Assembly: GCA_944386595.1 (NCBI GenBank)
Contig: CALXBQ010000047.1
Coordinates: 1-39,717 of the forward strand
From: an uncultured Clostridia bacterium
GTDB taxonomy: Bacteria; Bacillota; Clostridia; Peptostreptococcales; Anaerovoracaceae
DNA: 39,717 nt
Direction: 5' to 3'
The notes under the pieces were generated by a model. The model was not told the origin of the DNA, ran no database searches, and saw only the letters and a list, made by a program, of their open reading frames with translations. A program made the position numbers and the translations under genes. This document shows positions 24,235 through 34,017 of this stretch, in pieces (positions within the stretch are counted from its first letter, which is position 1; each line of letters starts with the position of its first letter).

Positions 24235-24612
24235 CTATTCCTTGTACGCTACCACTTCAACCTCTACGAGAGCGCCCTTAGGAAGCTTTGCGACCTCTAC
24301 GCAGGATCTTGCCGGAGTTTCGCCGGTGAAATATGTTGCGTAAATTTCGTTTACGGTTCCGAAGTCGTCCATGTTATCGATGAAAACAGTGGTCTTTATT
24401 ACGTCCTTGTAATCGTAGCCGGCAGCTCTTAAAACTGCGCCGACGTTGTCGAGGCTCTGCTTCGTCTGCGCTTCGATTCCCTCAGGAAGCTCTCCGGTCT
24501 CGGGAACGAGGCCCAGCTGTCCGGAAGCGTAAAGCAGGTTTCCTGCCTGAACCGCATGTACGTAAGGACCTACTGCAGCAGGTGCGTCTTTTGCCATGAT
24601 TGTCTTTTTCAT
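24235..24612 (-). CDS. ridA: RidA-family enamine/imine deaminase
   Basis: Protein of 125 residues of the RidA/YjgF/YER057c family, which hydrolyses reactive 2-aminoacrylate and related enamines released by PLP enzymes; RidA acts as a trimer in the cytoplasm. Hallmarks are GPYVHAVQAGNLLYASGQLG near the N-terminus, KTTVFIDNMDDF, and the substrate-binding arginine R102 in TPARSCVEVAKLPKGALVEV, ending VEVVAYKE. The length is typical. The SD AAAGGAGG lies about 9 bases before the ATG. It is monocistronic, with its own extended -10 promoter (24676-24703) and a strong terminator. Confidence 0.96.
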   Translation of the reverse strand: MKKTIMAKDAPAAVGPYVHAVQAGNLLYASGQLGLVPETGELPEGIEAQTKQSLDNVGAVLRAAGYDYKDVIKTTVFIDNMDDFGTVNEIYATYFTGETPARSCVEVAKLPKGALVEVEVVAYKE

Positions 24613-24675
24613 TGGTATCTCCTCCTTTTGCTCTCAATAAAAGAACATGTTGCTCTTATAAATCGTCATACGTAT

Positions 24676-24703
24676 ATTTTAACATCTGACGAAATTATTT
24701 CAA
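24676..24703 (-). promoter_or_regulatory. Promoter of ridA
   Basis: -35 TTGAAA (24698-24703), a 16-base spacer ending TGT, -10 TAAAAT (24676-24681), i.e. an extended -10. The gene starts 63 bases downstream. Confidence 0.75.
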
Positions 24704-24732
24704 TATCTTAGTGTCAGCGCCGCAGGTAACGT

Positions 24733-25509
24733 CTAAAGGTATGCGAACGGCTCCTTTTCGGCCGCGCTTGAGAAAACCTTCACCCCGGCGCCCAGTCTTT
24801 CCGACAGCTTTCCGGCCATATTTTCTCCGAAGCTCACTTCCGTTCCGAAGTGTCCTGCATCTATTATTACGATTCGTCCGGCTTCCGCGGCTTCTCTGGC
24901 CTCGTGATATCTGACGTCTCCCGTGACAAAGACGTCGCACCCCGCCTTTGCGGCCGCTTCCGCAAAATCGGCTCCGGCCCCGGAACACCATCCCGCCTTT
25001 TTGACGTGTTTATCCGGATCGCCGCATATCCTGACAGACCGCTCGCCGAGATTAAGCTTTCTGCAGACAAAGGCGGCAAATTCCGAGGCGGTCATATCCC
25101 CCTTGATATTCCCGACTCTGGTAAAGCCGTCGTCAAGGCAGCGTACATCGGTCAGCTCCAGAGCCTCCCCGATGTAGTCGTTATTTCCGCCTTCTGCCTT
25201 GTCGAAATCGGTATGGCACGAATACACAGAAATCCCGTTATTTACGAGTCTTACAATGTAGTTACCTAAAACTGTATTTATGTCAATGCTCTTGATTCCC
25301 TGAAAAATCAGTGGGTGATGAGTTATTATGAGGTTTGCTCCCCTGCTTACGGCTTCGTCTATTACGGCTCCGGTGATCTCGAGGGCCGTGAGAACTCCCG
25401 TAACATCTCCGTCCCCGCACTTTATCTGCCAGCCGCAGTTATCCCACTCCTCCGCCAGCTCCGGCGGACATATTTCATCGGTTATCCTTATTACTTCGCT
25501 TATCTTCAT
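24733..25509 (-). CDS. Nif3-like dinuclear metal-centre protein
   Basis: Protein of about 258 residues of the NIF3/YqfO family, which forms hexamers holding a two-metal site. It is often labelled GTP cyclohydrolase 1 type 2, but its physiological reaction is unsettled. Metal ligands are visible in ITHHPLIFQG (H64-H65), in SCHTDFDKAEGGNND and in the C-terminal DAGHFGTE. The substrate-side segment DVFVTGDVRYHEA is also conserved. The frame is open from a TTG at 25515, but the ATG at 25509 has SD AGGAG 9 bases upstream. The start lies inside trmK (35-base overlap), so translation is probably coupled. The trmK-nif3 pair directly after rpoD is a conserved Firmicute arrangement. It is the last gene of the 11-gene run. 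Confidence 0.92.
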   Translation of the reverse strand: MKISEVIRITDEICPPELAEEWDNCGWQIKCGDGDVTGVLTALEITGAVIDEAVSRGANLIITHHPLIFQGIKSIDINTVLGNYIVRLVNNGISVYSCHTDFDKAEGGNNDYIGEALELTDVRCLDDGFTRVGNIKGDMTASEFAAFVCRKLNLGERSVRICGDPDKHVKKAGWCSGAGADFAEAAAKAGCDVFVTGDVRYHEAREAAEAGRIVIIDAGHFGTEVSFGENMAGKLSERLGAGVKVFSSAAEKEPFAYL

Positions 25510-26239
25510 TTTCAAGCACTCCTAAAAGCTCGTCTATACGCTCTATCCGCGCCTCCGTTAAACCAAGCTTTCCTCTGTCCTTTCCCTTTAAAATCCTCGT
25601 TCTGATTGTTCTTTCCTTTTCAAGGCGTCTTTTAAGATATTCCCCGGTCAGCGTATTGGGGCATTCCACAAGAGCGGACGGATATTCGAATTCGACGTCA
25701 TCGGAAAGCTCTGCGGCCTGAATGACGGCAGCCTTAACCTGAGACGGCCTTGCTTCAATTATTTCGCATATTCTCTTTCTTTCCCTTACGAGAGTCTCCC
25801 GGGTAATCTCATATCCGGCAAGGCTCAGCCACTTCCTCAACTTTCCGACGTTGTTTCGCGGCTGGAGGATAAACTTTTTAAAGCTGCCGCTTTTAACAGG
25901 ATCATTTCCGAGTATTTCGGCCATGAGAAGTCCGCCCATTCCCGCCATTACGACTACGCCTGTCTCTCCTGGCTTAACCGGCGCCAGGCCGTCTCCGAGC
26001 CTGAGATCGAAGTCCGCGCCCCTTCGCCCGTCGAAACCACCCCCCAGCTCCTCTCTGCAGCTCTTTTCCGCCTTTTCGAGGGATCCGGGACTTACGTCCG
26101 TCATTATGACAAAGGGAGAAATTTCCTCCTCCAGCAGGTATAATGGCAGAAAACCGTGGTCTGTCCCTACGTCCGCCACGGTTTCTCCCTTTTCGACAAA
26201 ACCTGCAATGGCTTTAAGCCGTTCGCTCAACTTAATCAC
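25475..26239 (-). CDS. trmK: tRNA (adenine(22)-N1)-methyltransferase
   Basis: Class I SAM-dependent methyltransferase that makes m1A22 in tRNAs, notably tRNA-Ser and tRNA-Tyr in Bacillus. The SAM loop is VADVGTDHGFLP (D23-G29 in this numbering). The family motif VVMAGMGGLLMAEIL is followed by KKFILQPRNNVGKLRKWL, and the C-terminal helical part is rich in Arg and Glu. A reading frame extends to a TTG at 26266 that overlaps rpoD and lacks an SD. The GTG at 26239 has SD AAAGGAG 11 bases upstream and yields the usual VIKLSERL start, so 254 residues are preferred. It overlaps the Nif3-like gene by 35 bases. Confidence 0.93.
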   Translation of the reverse strand: MIKLSERLKAIAGFVEKGETVADVGTDHGFLPLYLLEEEISPFVIMTDVSPGSLEKAEKSCREELGGGFDGRRGADFDLRLGDGLAPVKPGETGVVVMAGMGGLLMAEILGNDPVKSGSFKKFILQPRNNVGKLRKWLSLAGYEITRETLVRERKRICEIIEARPSQVKAAVIQAAELSDDVEFEYPSALVECPNTLTGEYLKRRLEKERTIRTRILKGKDRGKLGLTEARIERIDELLGVLENEDKRSNKDNR

Positions 26240-26258
26240 CTTATGCGGGTCTCCTTTC

Positions 26259-27458
26259 CTATTCAAGATAGTCCTTGAGTTTTTTGCTCCTGCTCGGATG
26301 GCGAAGCTTTCTCAGAGCCTTCGCCTCTATCTGTCTGATTCTTTCTCTCGTAACGTCAAACTCCTTACCGACCTCTTCAAGGGTCCTGGACCGTCCGTCC
26401 TCAAGGCCGAATCTCAGCTTCAGAACCTTCTGCTCTCTTTCGGTCAAAGTGTTCAGCACCTCTACCAGCTGCTCCTTCAGCATTGAAAATGCCGCGGCTT
26501 CTGCCGGAGCGGGAACGTCCTCATCAGGAATAAAGTCCCCAAGGTGACTGTCCTCCTCCTCGCCTATAGGAGTTTCAAGGGACACCGGTTCCTGAGCGAT
26601 CTTCTGTATCTCTCTGACCTTTTCAACGGAAATTCCCATTTCCTTGGCGATTTCATCGGGAGTCGGCTCTCTGCCGTAGGTCTGGAGAAGCTGTCTTGAA
26701 ACCCTTATGAGCTTGTTGATGGTCTCAACCATATGGACAGGAATTCTTATTGTTCTCGCCTGATCTGCGATGGATCTTGTAATCGCCTGTCTGATCCACC
26801 ACGTCGCGTAGGTTGAAAACTTGTAGCCCTTGCGGTAATCGAACTTGTCCACGGCCTTTATGAGGCCCAGATTTCCTTCCTGAATCAGGTCGAGGAACAG
26901 CATTCCTCTGCCTACGTATCTCTTGGCTATGCTGACTACAAGTCTGAGGTTCGCCTCACAAAGACGTTTCTTTGCCTCCTCGTCCCCGTTTTCCATACGC
27001 TTTGCCAGCTCTATTTCCTCTTCCGCGGAAAGGAGAGGAACCTTTCCTATCTCCTTCAGGTACATTCTTACAGGGTCGTCTACGGCAATTCCCTTAGGCA
27101 GGGTGGCGTCGATATCTATCTCGCCGTTTTCGTCGACCACAATACCGTCATCGTCGGATTCGGAATCCACATCCACATCGTCGTCGCCGTCAAGAATCAG
27201 GGTAAAGTCCTCCGGCTCCGTCTCGCCGTCTATGTTGATATCCCTTGCCATCAGCGTGTCGTAGATATCGTCCATGACGTTTTTGTCAAGGTCCAGAGAA
27301 TCAAGGTACTCGCTCATATCGGCATAGGTAAGAGCATTTCCCTTCTCACTCGCTTTAGCCTCCAGTTTCTTTATTATTTCTTCTTTCATCTGCTCCGGTG
27401 AAAGACCTGCAAGCTCTTCGGCAAGATTCACATCGGATTTTTTTTCTTCGTTACTCAT
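26259..27458 (-). CDS. rpoD: Primary RNA polymerase sigma factor (SigA/RpoD)
   Basis: Housekeeping sigma factor of 399 residues. Region 1.1 is followed by an acidic stretch (about 90-118, Asp-rich), region 1.2 ([20 protein letters not shown], 127-146), and region 2 with the core-binding and -10 reading segments ([33 protein letters not shown]). Region 3 follows, then region 4.2 with the -35 reading helix-turn-helix [20 protein letters not shown]. It ends [15 protein letters not shown], the typical SigA end. The promoters in this window (TTGAAA/TTGACA with TATAAT/TAAAAT) fit such a factor. It starts 4 bases after the dnaG stop, forming the dnaG-rpoD core of the macromolecular synthesis operon. 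Confidence 0.98.
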   Translation of the reverse strand: MSNEEKKSDVNLAEELAGLSPEQMKEEIIKKLEAKASEKGNALTYADMSEYLDSLDLDKNVMDDIYDTLMARDINIDGETEPEDFTLILDGDDDVDVDSESDDDGIVVDENGEIDIDATLPKGIAVDDPVRMYLKEIGKVPLLSAEEEIELAKRMENGDEEAKKRLCEANLRLVVSIAKRYVGRGMLFLDLIQEGNLGLIKAVDKFDYRKGYKFSTYATWWIRQAITRSIADQARTIRIPVHMVETINKLIRVSRQLLQTYGREPTPDEIAKEMGISVEKVREIQKIAQEPVSLETPIGEEEDSHLGDFIPDEDVPAPAEAAAFSMLKEQLVEVLNTLTEREQKVLKLRFGLEDGRSRTLEEVGKEFDVTRERIRQIEAKALRKLRHPSRSKKLKDYLE

Positions 27459-27462
27459 ACTT

Positions 27463-29235
27463 TTACCCTAAATTCCTTTCTTTCTGTATATCGGTCTGTA
27501 TTATCTTAAGCCTTTCCATCAAAGTCTTAAGCTTCTCGTCGTCATCTGATTCATCGGCAAGAGACAGCATGGTGATTATCTTTTCCTCCTCCGCTACGAG
27601 AGCCGAAAGCTTCCAGTCCCGCATACAGTCCCTGAAGACCTTCTCTTCATCCTCGTAGTAGGGAGTGCTCTCGCATGCCTCCCTTAAAAGTCCTCTGTCC
27701 GAGTCGGAAAGGGAATCCATCACCCTGTGTTCGTCAAGTTCTCCGTGCTCTCTGTAGTCCCTTTCTATGGCTTCGAATATCCTCGCGGAGGTTTCCATTG
27801 CGAAGATCTCCGTCATGGTGGAAATGGTATCTATGTACCGCTCCCTCCTCATGGCAAGGGTTAAAAGATCTCTGTCGCGGCCCATGATAACGTCAGGTTC
27901 ATCAGAGGTTTTTTCCTCATGGTCCCTTCCTCTGTCTGCCGGCTTCAAAGACCCGCCTGCTATAGTCTCGCCCTCGGGAGAAAGCTCCATTCTGACGGCG
28001 CTTTCGGAAACGCCCGCTTCCTTTGCCGCCTTTGAAATATATATATCCCTTTCCACGGGACTCATGGTCGAAATAATATTCGAAGCCCGTTTTACGTAAT
28101 CGATTCTTCCCTCGTTGGAAGAGAGATCGAGCCCGGCCTTGGCAGCCTCCAGCTTGTAATCTCCGTATGGAAGCGCCCCGTCAATGAGCTTCATAAATGC
28201 GTCTTTTCCGTTTTTCTTTATAAACTCGTCCGGATCCTTACCGTCGTCCACATGAAGAACTCTCACCCTGCATCCGGCGTTTTTCAGAATATCCATCCCC
28301 CTCAAAGCGGCGTTTCTTCCCGCCGAATCCGCATCGTAGGACAAAACCACGCTGTCTGTGTACCGCTTTATGAGAGACGCCTGATTTTCCGTCAGCGCCG
28401 TTCCAAGGGAGGCCGTAACATTGTGAACTCCGCTCTGGTAAAGGGCTATAACGTCCATATACCCTTCCACAAGTATAATAAATCCGTCCTTCCCCACGCT
28501 CTGGCGGGAAATATTCAGTCCGTAAAGGTTGTTTTTCTTTTTGAATACTATATTTTCCGGCGAATTAAGGTATTTGGGATTATCCTCGGGCGATATGGCT
28601 CTTCCTCCGAAGCCTATCACCTTTCCCGACGTATTTATGATCGGAAACATGACCCTGTTTCTGAACTTGTCGTATACCCTGCCGTTGGTTTCCGCCGCAA
28701 GCCCCAGCTCTATGAGAATCTTATTGTCGATTCCCTGGGAATTCATGTAATCCACAAGGGACGTCCATTCGGCGTCGGCGTATCCTATACCGAATTTTTT
28801 CAGCACCGGCGGCGTTATTCCGCGCCTCTTCATATACGAGTAGCCCCTGTTGGCCTTTTCCGTAAATGCCTTGTAGAAAAAGCCCGCGGCGAGACGGTTC
28901 ACCTCGTAGTATCTGTCTCTTCTGTCGTCCCTGCGCCTCTTTTCAAGGGTTATTCCGTACTCGTCGGCCAGCTTCTCCACCGCCTCGATGTACTCCAGGT
29001 TATAATAGCGCTTCATGAACTCGAAAACGTTTCCCGTCGCTCCGCACCCGAAGCATGTGAAAATCTGCTTCTGCTCGGATACCACAAAAGACGGAGTCTT
29101 CTCGTTGTGAAAAGGGCATCTCCCCTTGAAATTGCTGCCCGATCGCTTTAAAGGCACGACACGTCCCACGACGTCAACTATGTTAACCCGCTCTTTCAGA
29201 TCCTCTATTGAAGATTTTGAATACAAAAATGACAT
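27463..29235 (-). CDS. dnaG: DNA primase
   Basis: Synthesises RNA primers at the replication fork; about 590 residues. The N-terminal CHC2 zinc site is C40-x2-H43 ... C61-x2-C64 ([11 protein letters not shown] and [10 protein letters not shown]). The catalytic TOPRIM domain shows EGYMDVIAL (E257) and DADSAGRNA (301-309), with the RNA-polymerase basic patch between them. The C-terminal domain (about 440-590) is the divergent helicase-interacting part. A GTG 24 bases upstream (29259) would extend it, but the ATG at 29235 has SD AGGAG 6 bases away and matches family starts. It follows dgt by 59 bases and precedes rpoD by 4. Confidence 0.97.
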   Translation of the reverse strand: MSFLYSKSSIEDLKERVNIVDVVGRVVPLKRSGSNFKGRCPFHNEKTPSFVVSEQKQIFTCFGCGATGNVFEFMKRYYNLEYIEAVEKLADEYGITLEKRRRDDRRDRYYEVNRLAAGFFYKAFTEKANRGYSYMKRRGITPPVLKKFGIGYADAEWTSLVDYMNSQGIDNKILIELGLAAETNGRVYDKFRNRVMFPIINTSGKVIGFGGRAISPEDNPKYLNSPENIVFKKKNNLYGLNISRQSVGKDGFIILVEGYMDVIALYQSGVHNVTASLGTALTENQASLIKRYTDSVVLSYDADSAGRNAALRGMDILKNAGCRVRVLHVDDGKDPDEFIKKNGKDAFMKLIDGALPYGDYKLEAAKAGLDLSSNEGRIDYVKRASNIISTMSPVERDIYISKAAKEAGVSESAVRMELSPEGETIAGGSLKPADRGRDHEEKTSDEPDVIMGRDRDLLTLAMRRERYIDTISTMTEIFAMETSARIFEAIERDYREHGELDEHRVMDSLSDSDRGLLREACESTPYYEDEEKVFRDCMRDWKLSALVAEEEKIITMLSLADESDDDEKLKTLMERLKIIQTDIQKERNLG

Positions 29236-29294
29236 ATCGCGCTCCTGTTTTCTCTTCACTTATATTTTCGACGCGAAATGCCATTTTCCTTTTT

Positions 29295-30299
29295 TTATTT
29301 TGTTTTCTCAAAAATTTTTTTGTAGAGGTTCAAAGCGTACCGGTCGGTCATGCCTGCCACGTAGTCCTTTACAACCGTCGGCACCGAATCCTTTTCCAGC
29401 AGCCCGGTATAGTCTTCGGGCATTTCCTCCGGACGGCCGTTATAGTATTCGTAAAGAGACGTTATTACCGTTTCAACCTTTGCAAGATCCTCTTCCTTTT
29501 TTACCCTCGGGCTGTGATAGACGTTTTCAAACATAAACTCTCTGAGTTCTAAAAGGGCGCTCTTATGGGTTTCGTCCATGGAAATTTCATCGTGACGGTC
29601 GCTGTAGGTTACGACGCTCGTAACCATGGAATCGATTCTCTCCCTGTGGCCGGTCCCGAAAATTTCGAGAGGCCCTTTGGGAAGATCCTCCTGTGTTATG
29701 ACACCGCTTCTGAGGGCGTCGTCTATGTCGTGGTTTATGTACGCAATCCTGTCGCTTATCTTGACTATCTGGCCCTCAAGGGTGGCTGCTGGCAGCTTTC
29801 CCGAATGGTTGAGTATTCCGTCTCTCACCTCAAACGTCAGATTCATTCCCGTCCTTGAAGGCGTACTTTCAAGGTAATCTGCCACTCTCAGGCTCTGCTC
29901 GTTGTGCCTGAAGCCTCCCGGGTGAATTCTGTCGAGAATGTATTCACCGCTGTGGCCGAAAGGCGTATGGCCCAGGTCGTGGCCCAGGGCGATGGCCTCC
30001 GTAAGATCCTCGTTGAGACCCAGTGTCCTCGCAATGGTCCTCGCAACCTGCGTCACCTCCAGGGTATGAGTCAGTCTCGTCCTGTAATGGTCTCCTTCCG
30101 GGGCGAGAAAGACCTGAGTCTTATGCATAAGCCTTCTGAAGGACTTTGAGTGAATTATCCTGTCCCTGTCCCTCTGAAAATCGGTTCTGTATCTGCACGG
30201 CTCCTCGTAAACGGCTCTGCCCCTGCTTTCGGCAGCCTTTACCGCTCTTTCGGAAAGTATGTCGTACTCTCTCTTTTCAAGATCTTCTCTGTAAAGCAT
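29295..30299 (-). CDS. dgt: Deoxyguanosinetriphosphate triphosphohydrolase (HD family)
   Basis: HD-domain dNTPase that splits dGTP (or other dNTPs) to the nucleoside and triphosphate, adjusting DNA precursor pools; 334 residues, the size of the short type-2 group. Metal ligands are H78 in RTRLTHTLEVTQ, H107-D108 in ALGHDLGHTPFGHSGE, and a later Asp in RIAYINHDIDDAL. The N-terminal segment RTDFQRDRDRIIHSKSFRRL is a strong family signature. It starts one base after the dut stop, with SD GGGAG inside the dut end. The dut-dgt-dnaG order puts nucleotide-pool sanitation directly before primase. Confidence 0.95.
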   Translation of the reverse strand: MLYREDLEKREYDILSERAVKAAESRGRAVYEEPCRYRTDFQRDRDRIIHSKSFRRLMHKTQVFLAPEGDHYRTRLTHTLEVTQVARTIARTLGLNEDLTEAIALGHDLGHTPFGHSGEYILDRIHPGGFRHNEQSLRVADYLESTPSRTGMNLTFEVRDGILNHSGKLPAATLEGQIVKISDRIAYINHDIDDALRSGVITQEDLPKGPLEIFGTGHRERIDSMVTSVVTYSDRHDEISMDETHKSALLELREFMFENVYHSPRVKKEEDLAKVETVITSLYEYYNGRPEEMPEDYTGLLEKDSVPTVVKDYVAGMTDRYALNLYKKIFEKTK

Positions 30300-30300
30300 T

Positions 30301-30729
30301 TTACACTCCCGTGTGTCCGAAACCGCCTTCTCCTCTGTCCGTATCGGAAAGCTCCGTTACAACATGGATTTCAGCCTTTTCGTATTTTGCAATCACCATC
30401 TGGGCTATTCTGTCCCCGTCGCAGACCGTAAATGGCTCTTCTCCCCAGTTTATCACCGGAATCCTGATTTCTCCCCTGTAATCGGAATCGATGGTTCCTA
30501 TTCCGTTTACAAGGCCTATGCCGCGCTTCACCGCAAGACCGCTTCTCGCTCTTACCTGAGCCTCATATCCTTCGGGAAGCTCTATGGCAATTCCGGTGGG
30601 AATCAGCGCCCTCTTTCCCGGCAAAATGGTCACCGGACCGGAGATACACGCCGAAAGATCCATTCCCGCAGACCCTTGTGTTTCGTATTTCGGGACTCTG
30701 CCTCCCAGGGATTTGACCTTAAGTTTCAT
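30301..30729 (-). CDS. dut: dUTP diphosphatase
   Basis: Trimeric dUTPase of 142 residues converting dUTP to dUMP, thereby keeping uracil out of DNA and supplying thymidylate synthesis. All five motifs are present: AGMDL (21-25), [19 protein letters not shown] followed by [19 protein letters not shown], and the C-terminal arm [10 protein letters not shown] (132-141). It lies 11 bases after the M16 peptidase gene and one base before dgt. The SD is modest (GAGAGTG). Confidence 0.97.
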   Translation of the reverse strand: MKLKVKSLGGRVPKYETQGSAGMDLSACISGPVTILPGKRALIPTGIAIELPEGYEAQVRARSGLAVKRGIGLVNGIGTIDSDYRGEIRIPVINWGEEPFTVCDGDRIAQMVIAKYEKAEIHVVTELSDTDRGEGGFGHTGV

Positions 30730-30740
30730 TTCTTACACTC

Positions 30741-31991
30741 TCACCCTCTCATCATTTTCATTACGTTTACGCTATTCCTCGTTACGACGGCAACCGAATA
30801 GTTTTCCGGCCTGCATATGAGTTCCTTTATGCCGTCGATATCGTCAAGGGTTACCCCGTCGTAACCTTTCATAACTTCGTCTTCGGTGAACACTCTGCCT
30901 GACAGAAGAGTATTCTTTCCGTTTTTGAACATTCTTCCCGATACGTTTTCCATAGAGAAGATATTTCCCGCCTTCATCTGCTCTCTCGAAGAATCAAGCT
31001 CTTCTTCGGTGACACCGGATTTTTCGAGAATATCGAGCTCTTCTACTACGGCGCCTATGGCCTTCTGCACTTTATCGTGGCTCACCCCCGCATATATGTT
31101 AAAGTAGCCGTCACCGCTGAAAAGGCCGTTCATGGAGTAAACCGAATATGCGAGACCCTTTTCCTCCCTTATGTTCTGAAAAAGCCTGCTGCTCATGCTT
31201 CCGCCCATGATGTTGCTCAAGATCGAAAGGGCGTAATACCTGTCGTCATAGAGGCTTATAGCCTTCGTGGCCATGCAGATGTGGGTCTGTTCTATGTCCT
31301 TTGTAATGCATCTGTATCCCGGCTTATATTCGGGAATCTCGACTTTTTTCGGTTCTTTTTCGGCCGTCAAAGTCAGCAGCTTGTCGTTAAAGTATTCGGT
31401 CACTTCCTTTTCATCAAAATATCCGGCTACGGAAATTACGATGCTGTCCCTTGTATATTCCTTTTCGATATAGTTTTTCATTACGGGACGGGATATCCTG
31501 CCAAGGCTCGTATACGTGCCGAGAATGCTGTTTCCCAGAGGCGATCCTTTAAACACTAAAGATGTAACGGTTTCGTGGGCAAGATCGTCCGGGTCGTCGG
31601 CGTTCATCTTTATTTCCTCTCTGATGACGTTTCTCTCCCTCTTCATATCCTTCGGATCGAGAAGAGTGTTTGTCAGCATGTCGACGAGAACGTCGGCAGA
31701 TTCCCTGTAGTGTTCGCTGGTGCTTTTCACATAGTAGCAGGTGGCTTCCTTACCGGTAAAAGCGTTTATCTGTCCGCCGATTTTGTCTATGTCGGCGGCT
31801 ATTTCCCTCGCCGTCCTGTTAGCCGTTCCCTTGAACATCATATGCTCTATGTAGTGGGAAATTCCCGCATTGTCCTTATCCTCGTCGCAGGCTCCCGCCT
31901 TTACCCATATTCCTATGGCGACGGATCTGACGTAGTCGATTTTTTCCATCACCAGTCTGACGCCGGAATCAAGTTTTACAGTCTTAACCAT
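30741..31991 (-). CDS. M16-family zinc peptidase
   Basis: Processing-peptidase-like (pitrilysin/M16B) protein of 416 residues. The inverted zinc motif HYIEH is at 46-50, and the third ligand glutamate falls in the following helix (RERNVIREEIKMNADDPDD). The second half repeats the fold without a zinc motif, as usual, with the R/Y pair region SRLFQNIREEKGLAYSVYS. This is the MlpA/YmxG-type protein common in Bacilli and Clostridia; the substrate is unknown. No signal peptide, so cytoplasmic. SD AGAGGTG with a rather long spacing before the ATG. It sits between an MBL hydrolase and dut in the collinear run. Confidence 0.93.
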   Translation of the reverse strand: MVKTVKLDSGVRLVMEKIDYVRSVAIGIWVKAGACDEDKDNAGISHYIEHMMFKGTANRTAREIAADIDKIGGQINAFTGKEATCYYVKSTSEHYRESADVLVDMLTNTLLDPKDMKRERNVIREEIKMNADDPDDLAHETVTSLVFKGSPLGNSILGTYTSLGRISRPVMKNYIEKEYTRDSIVISVAGYFDEKEVTEYFNDKLLTLTAEKEPKKVEIPEYKPGYRCITKDIEQTHICMATKAISLYDDRYYALSILSNIMGGSMSSRLFQNIREEKGLAYSVYSMNGLFSGDGYFNIYAGVSHDKVQKAIGAVVEELDILEKSGVTEEELDSSREQMKAGNIFSMENVSGRMFKNGKNTLLSGRVFTEDEVMKGYDGVTLDDIDGIKELICRPENYSVAVVTRNSVNVMKMMRG

Positions 31992-32024
31992 ACTGAAAGT
32001 TCACCTCTTAATCTATATATCTGC

Positions 32025-32945
32025 TTACGCCATATTCTTTATAATCCAGTTGGCGTTTTCATAAAATGCCTCTTTAGGCTGGGACTTCGCCCTTTCGGCC
32101 GTCCAGTAGACTTTTTCGTATTCCTTTATCATTTCAATGTGGCTGAGGCCTCTCTCCTTCATGGCGAGTATGAAATCTCTCTCCTCGGTAGCTGCCTCGA
32201 TGTAAAGGTCAAAATACTTTTCCGTCACCTCGTCCGGGATTCTCCCGAAGTGATTTCCTATTATCAGCTTCGGTTTAAGGGCTCTGCACTTTTCCGCAGA
32301 TTCTATGGTCTGGGCAAAGCTCTTCAGAATCGCCGTATACATTTTGCCGTCACTTCTTAAAACTCCCGTGCTTTCAGACGCCAGCATGGTCATAACCGGC
32401 TCCAGCATGTATGTGAGAGAGCAGTCGGTGTGTCCCTTTGTCTCGTAGGCTCTTACTGTCATATCGCCAAGATCCACGGTGTCTCCCTCATGCATCACTA
32501 TATCGCACCTGAGTCCGTCGGCTGTTATTTCACAGCTCTTTTCCTCCTCCGAAACAGCATATCTGTCCCGGGCCGATTCCCCCAATTTTACCATTGTTGC
32601 CGCCGCGCCTTCGCTTTTAAAAACCTTAAGGGCTTTTTCCGCGCCGCACACTTTGACGGAAGGCCATCTCTTTATGATGTACGGCAGAGCTCCTATGTGG
32701 TCGTAGTGGGTATGGCTCAAAAGCACGTAGTCAAGGCCCCCGTAACCTCTCTCCGTTATCTTCTCCTCTATATTTCTTATGAGACCGGCCTGGGAATATG
32801 CCATTCCGCAGTCGTAGAGGGCCGTTTTCTCTCCTCCGAATACGAGAAACGACTCCCCTCCTACTCCCGATGTGACCCTTTCCATGTAGCCGGGAAACGT
32901 AAATCTTTCTTTATCCGAAAATCTGTCGGTTACTCTTTCAGTCAT
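32025..32945 (-). CDS. Metallo-beta-lactamase fold hydrolase
   Basis: MBL-fold hydrolase of 306 residues, not closely similar to the one at 4313. The zinc motif is HTHYDH (78-83). Later ligands are visible in ETKGHTDCSLTYML and IIGNHFGRIP. The C-terminal 90 residues are helical, ending KEAFYENANWIIKNMA. Substrate unknown. The ATG overlaps the end of the YkvI-type gene by 8 bases, with SD GAGAGGAA. I cannot assign a specific subfamily. Confidence 0.88.
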   Translation of the reverse strand: MTERVTDRFSDKERFTFPGYMERVTSGVGGESFLVFGGEKTALYDCGMAYSQAGLIRNIEEKITERGYGGLDYVLLSHTHYDHIGALPYIIKRWPSVKVCGAEKALKVFKSEGAAATMVKLGESARDRYAVSEEEKSCEITADGLRCDIVMHEGDTVDLGDMTVRAYETKGHTDCSLTYMLEPVMTMLASESTGVLRSDGKMYTAILKSFAQTIESAEKCRALKPKLIIGNHFGRIPDEVTEKYFDLYIEAATEERDFILAMKERGLSHIEMIKEYEKVYWTAERAKSQPKEAFYENANWIIKNMA

Positions 32946-34017
32946 TAAATTTTATTCCTCTCTTAGATTCGATAAGCACCCTGAAAAAATTCACGGTCGT
33001 GAGAATTATGACGAGAATCCCCACATATCCCATAACAGGATAGACGTATGTGACTATATTTCTGAAGCCTCCGAGACCCAAAAGAAATCCCAGCAGCGCA
33101 AAGAATATAATCTTGTATTTCTTTCTGTCGTCGTTTTTCAGCTTGCTGCAAAAACCGTAGTAGGTTCCCGTTGCAGAGGAGTATATGGATACGAAAAGCA
33201 CCGCCGCAAATATCACTCCCAGCGCAGGAGAAATCTTATCCGCAAAACCGAGCATCGGCAGATCCAGCGCGTCCGCAACTGATGCGTCCTTCTGCAGGGC
33301 AAGTGTAAGAAGCAGGCCCAAAAGTCCCAGGCTGCAGCCTCCCAGTATGACTCCCGCCATCGCGCTCCCTCTGTTCTTCGCGTGAAGAGACGACTTTGCG
33401 TTAATAGGCACAGTTCCGATTATGTTATACGCAACGTACACCGCTCCGGAAAGGTACCAGGTCGACGCCATGGCTGCAGGCTTTGTGGTAATGGGATTTC
33501 CCGCAGGCTCAAAGGCTGCAAACACGTAGAAACTGACTCCAGCGACGGCGAGAAACAGTATGGGGATAACGTATGTGAACACCGCCGAGACTCTTTCAAA
33601 ATCTCCCAGCATAGTCACTATGACGAGAAAAACCACAATGGCTCCGCCCACGGGCACCGGCAATCCCAGCTGCTGATTTAAAAGGGAGCCTCCCGCGGCG
33701 GACATTGAGATAAGTGCGATGTATATTATAAAGGCCGTAACTCTTCCGAGAATGTCGGAAGCCAGCTCCGATCTGACCGGCAGAATAATCTTTCCCATAT
33801 CTGCCGTATCAAGCTTTTCGGCAAGGTACGCCGTCATGACCCCCATGGACGCGAAGAGAAAGGTGGCTATGGCGATTCCGCTTACGGCGTTTTTTCCGAA
33901 TATGCCGAAGTACTGCCACGTCTCTCTGCCCGACGCAAACCCTGCACCTATGACATCACCAAGGTACAGAAATGCTATTCTGAAAGGGCCTAAAATCCTT
34001 CCGCTTTTTCTATTCAT
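32938..34017 (-). CDS. YkvI-family membrane transporter
   Basis: Polytopic membrane protein of 359 residues with about 10 helices. It begins RIAFLYLGDVIGAGFASGRE, the signature of the YkvI group of LeuT-fold (amino-acid/polyamine/organocation superfamily) proteins; the small-residue stretch GAGFASG in helix 1 corresponds to the substrate-binding break in this fold. Later segments include GNPITTKPAAMASTWYLSGA and IYSSATGTYYGFCSKL. Substrate unknown; amino acids are the family-based guess. Its ATG overlaps the stop of the acidic hypothetical gene (ATGAATAG) and its end overlaps the MBL gene, so the three are translationally linked. Confidence 0.82.
   Translation of the reverse strand: MNRKSGRILGPFRIAFLYLGDVIGAGFASGRETWQYFGIFGKNAVSGIAIATFLFASMGVMTAYLAEKLDTADMGKIILPVRSELASDILGRVTAFIIYIALISMSAAGGSLLNQQLGLPVPVGGAIVVFLVIVTMLGDFERVSAVFTYVIPILFLAVAGVSFYVFAAFEPAGNPITTKPAAMASTWYLSGAVYVAYNIIGTVPINAKSSLHAKNRGSAMAGVILGGCSLGLLGLLLTLALQKDASVADALDLPMLGFADKISPALGVIFAAVLFVSIYSSATGTYYGFCSKLKNDDRKKYKIIFFALLGFLLGLGGFRNIVTYVYPVMGYVGILVIILTTVNFFRVLIESKRGIKFND

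Noticed and set aside
28252-29151. 299-codon plus-strand frame
   Set aside because: Antisense to the zinc and TOPRIM regions of dnaG; a shadow of the real gene.
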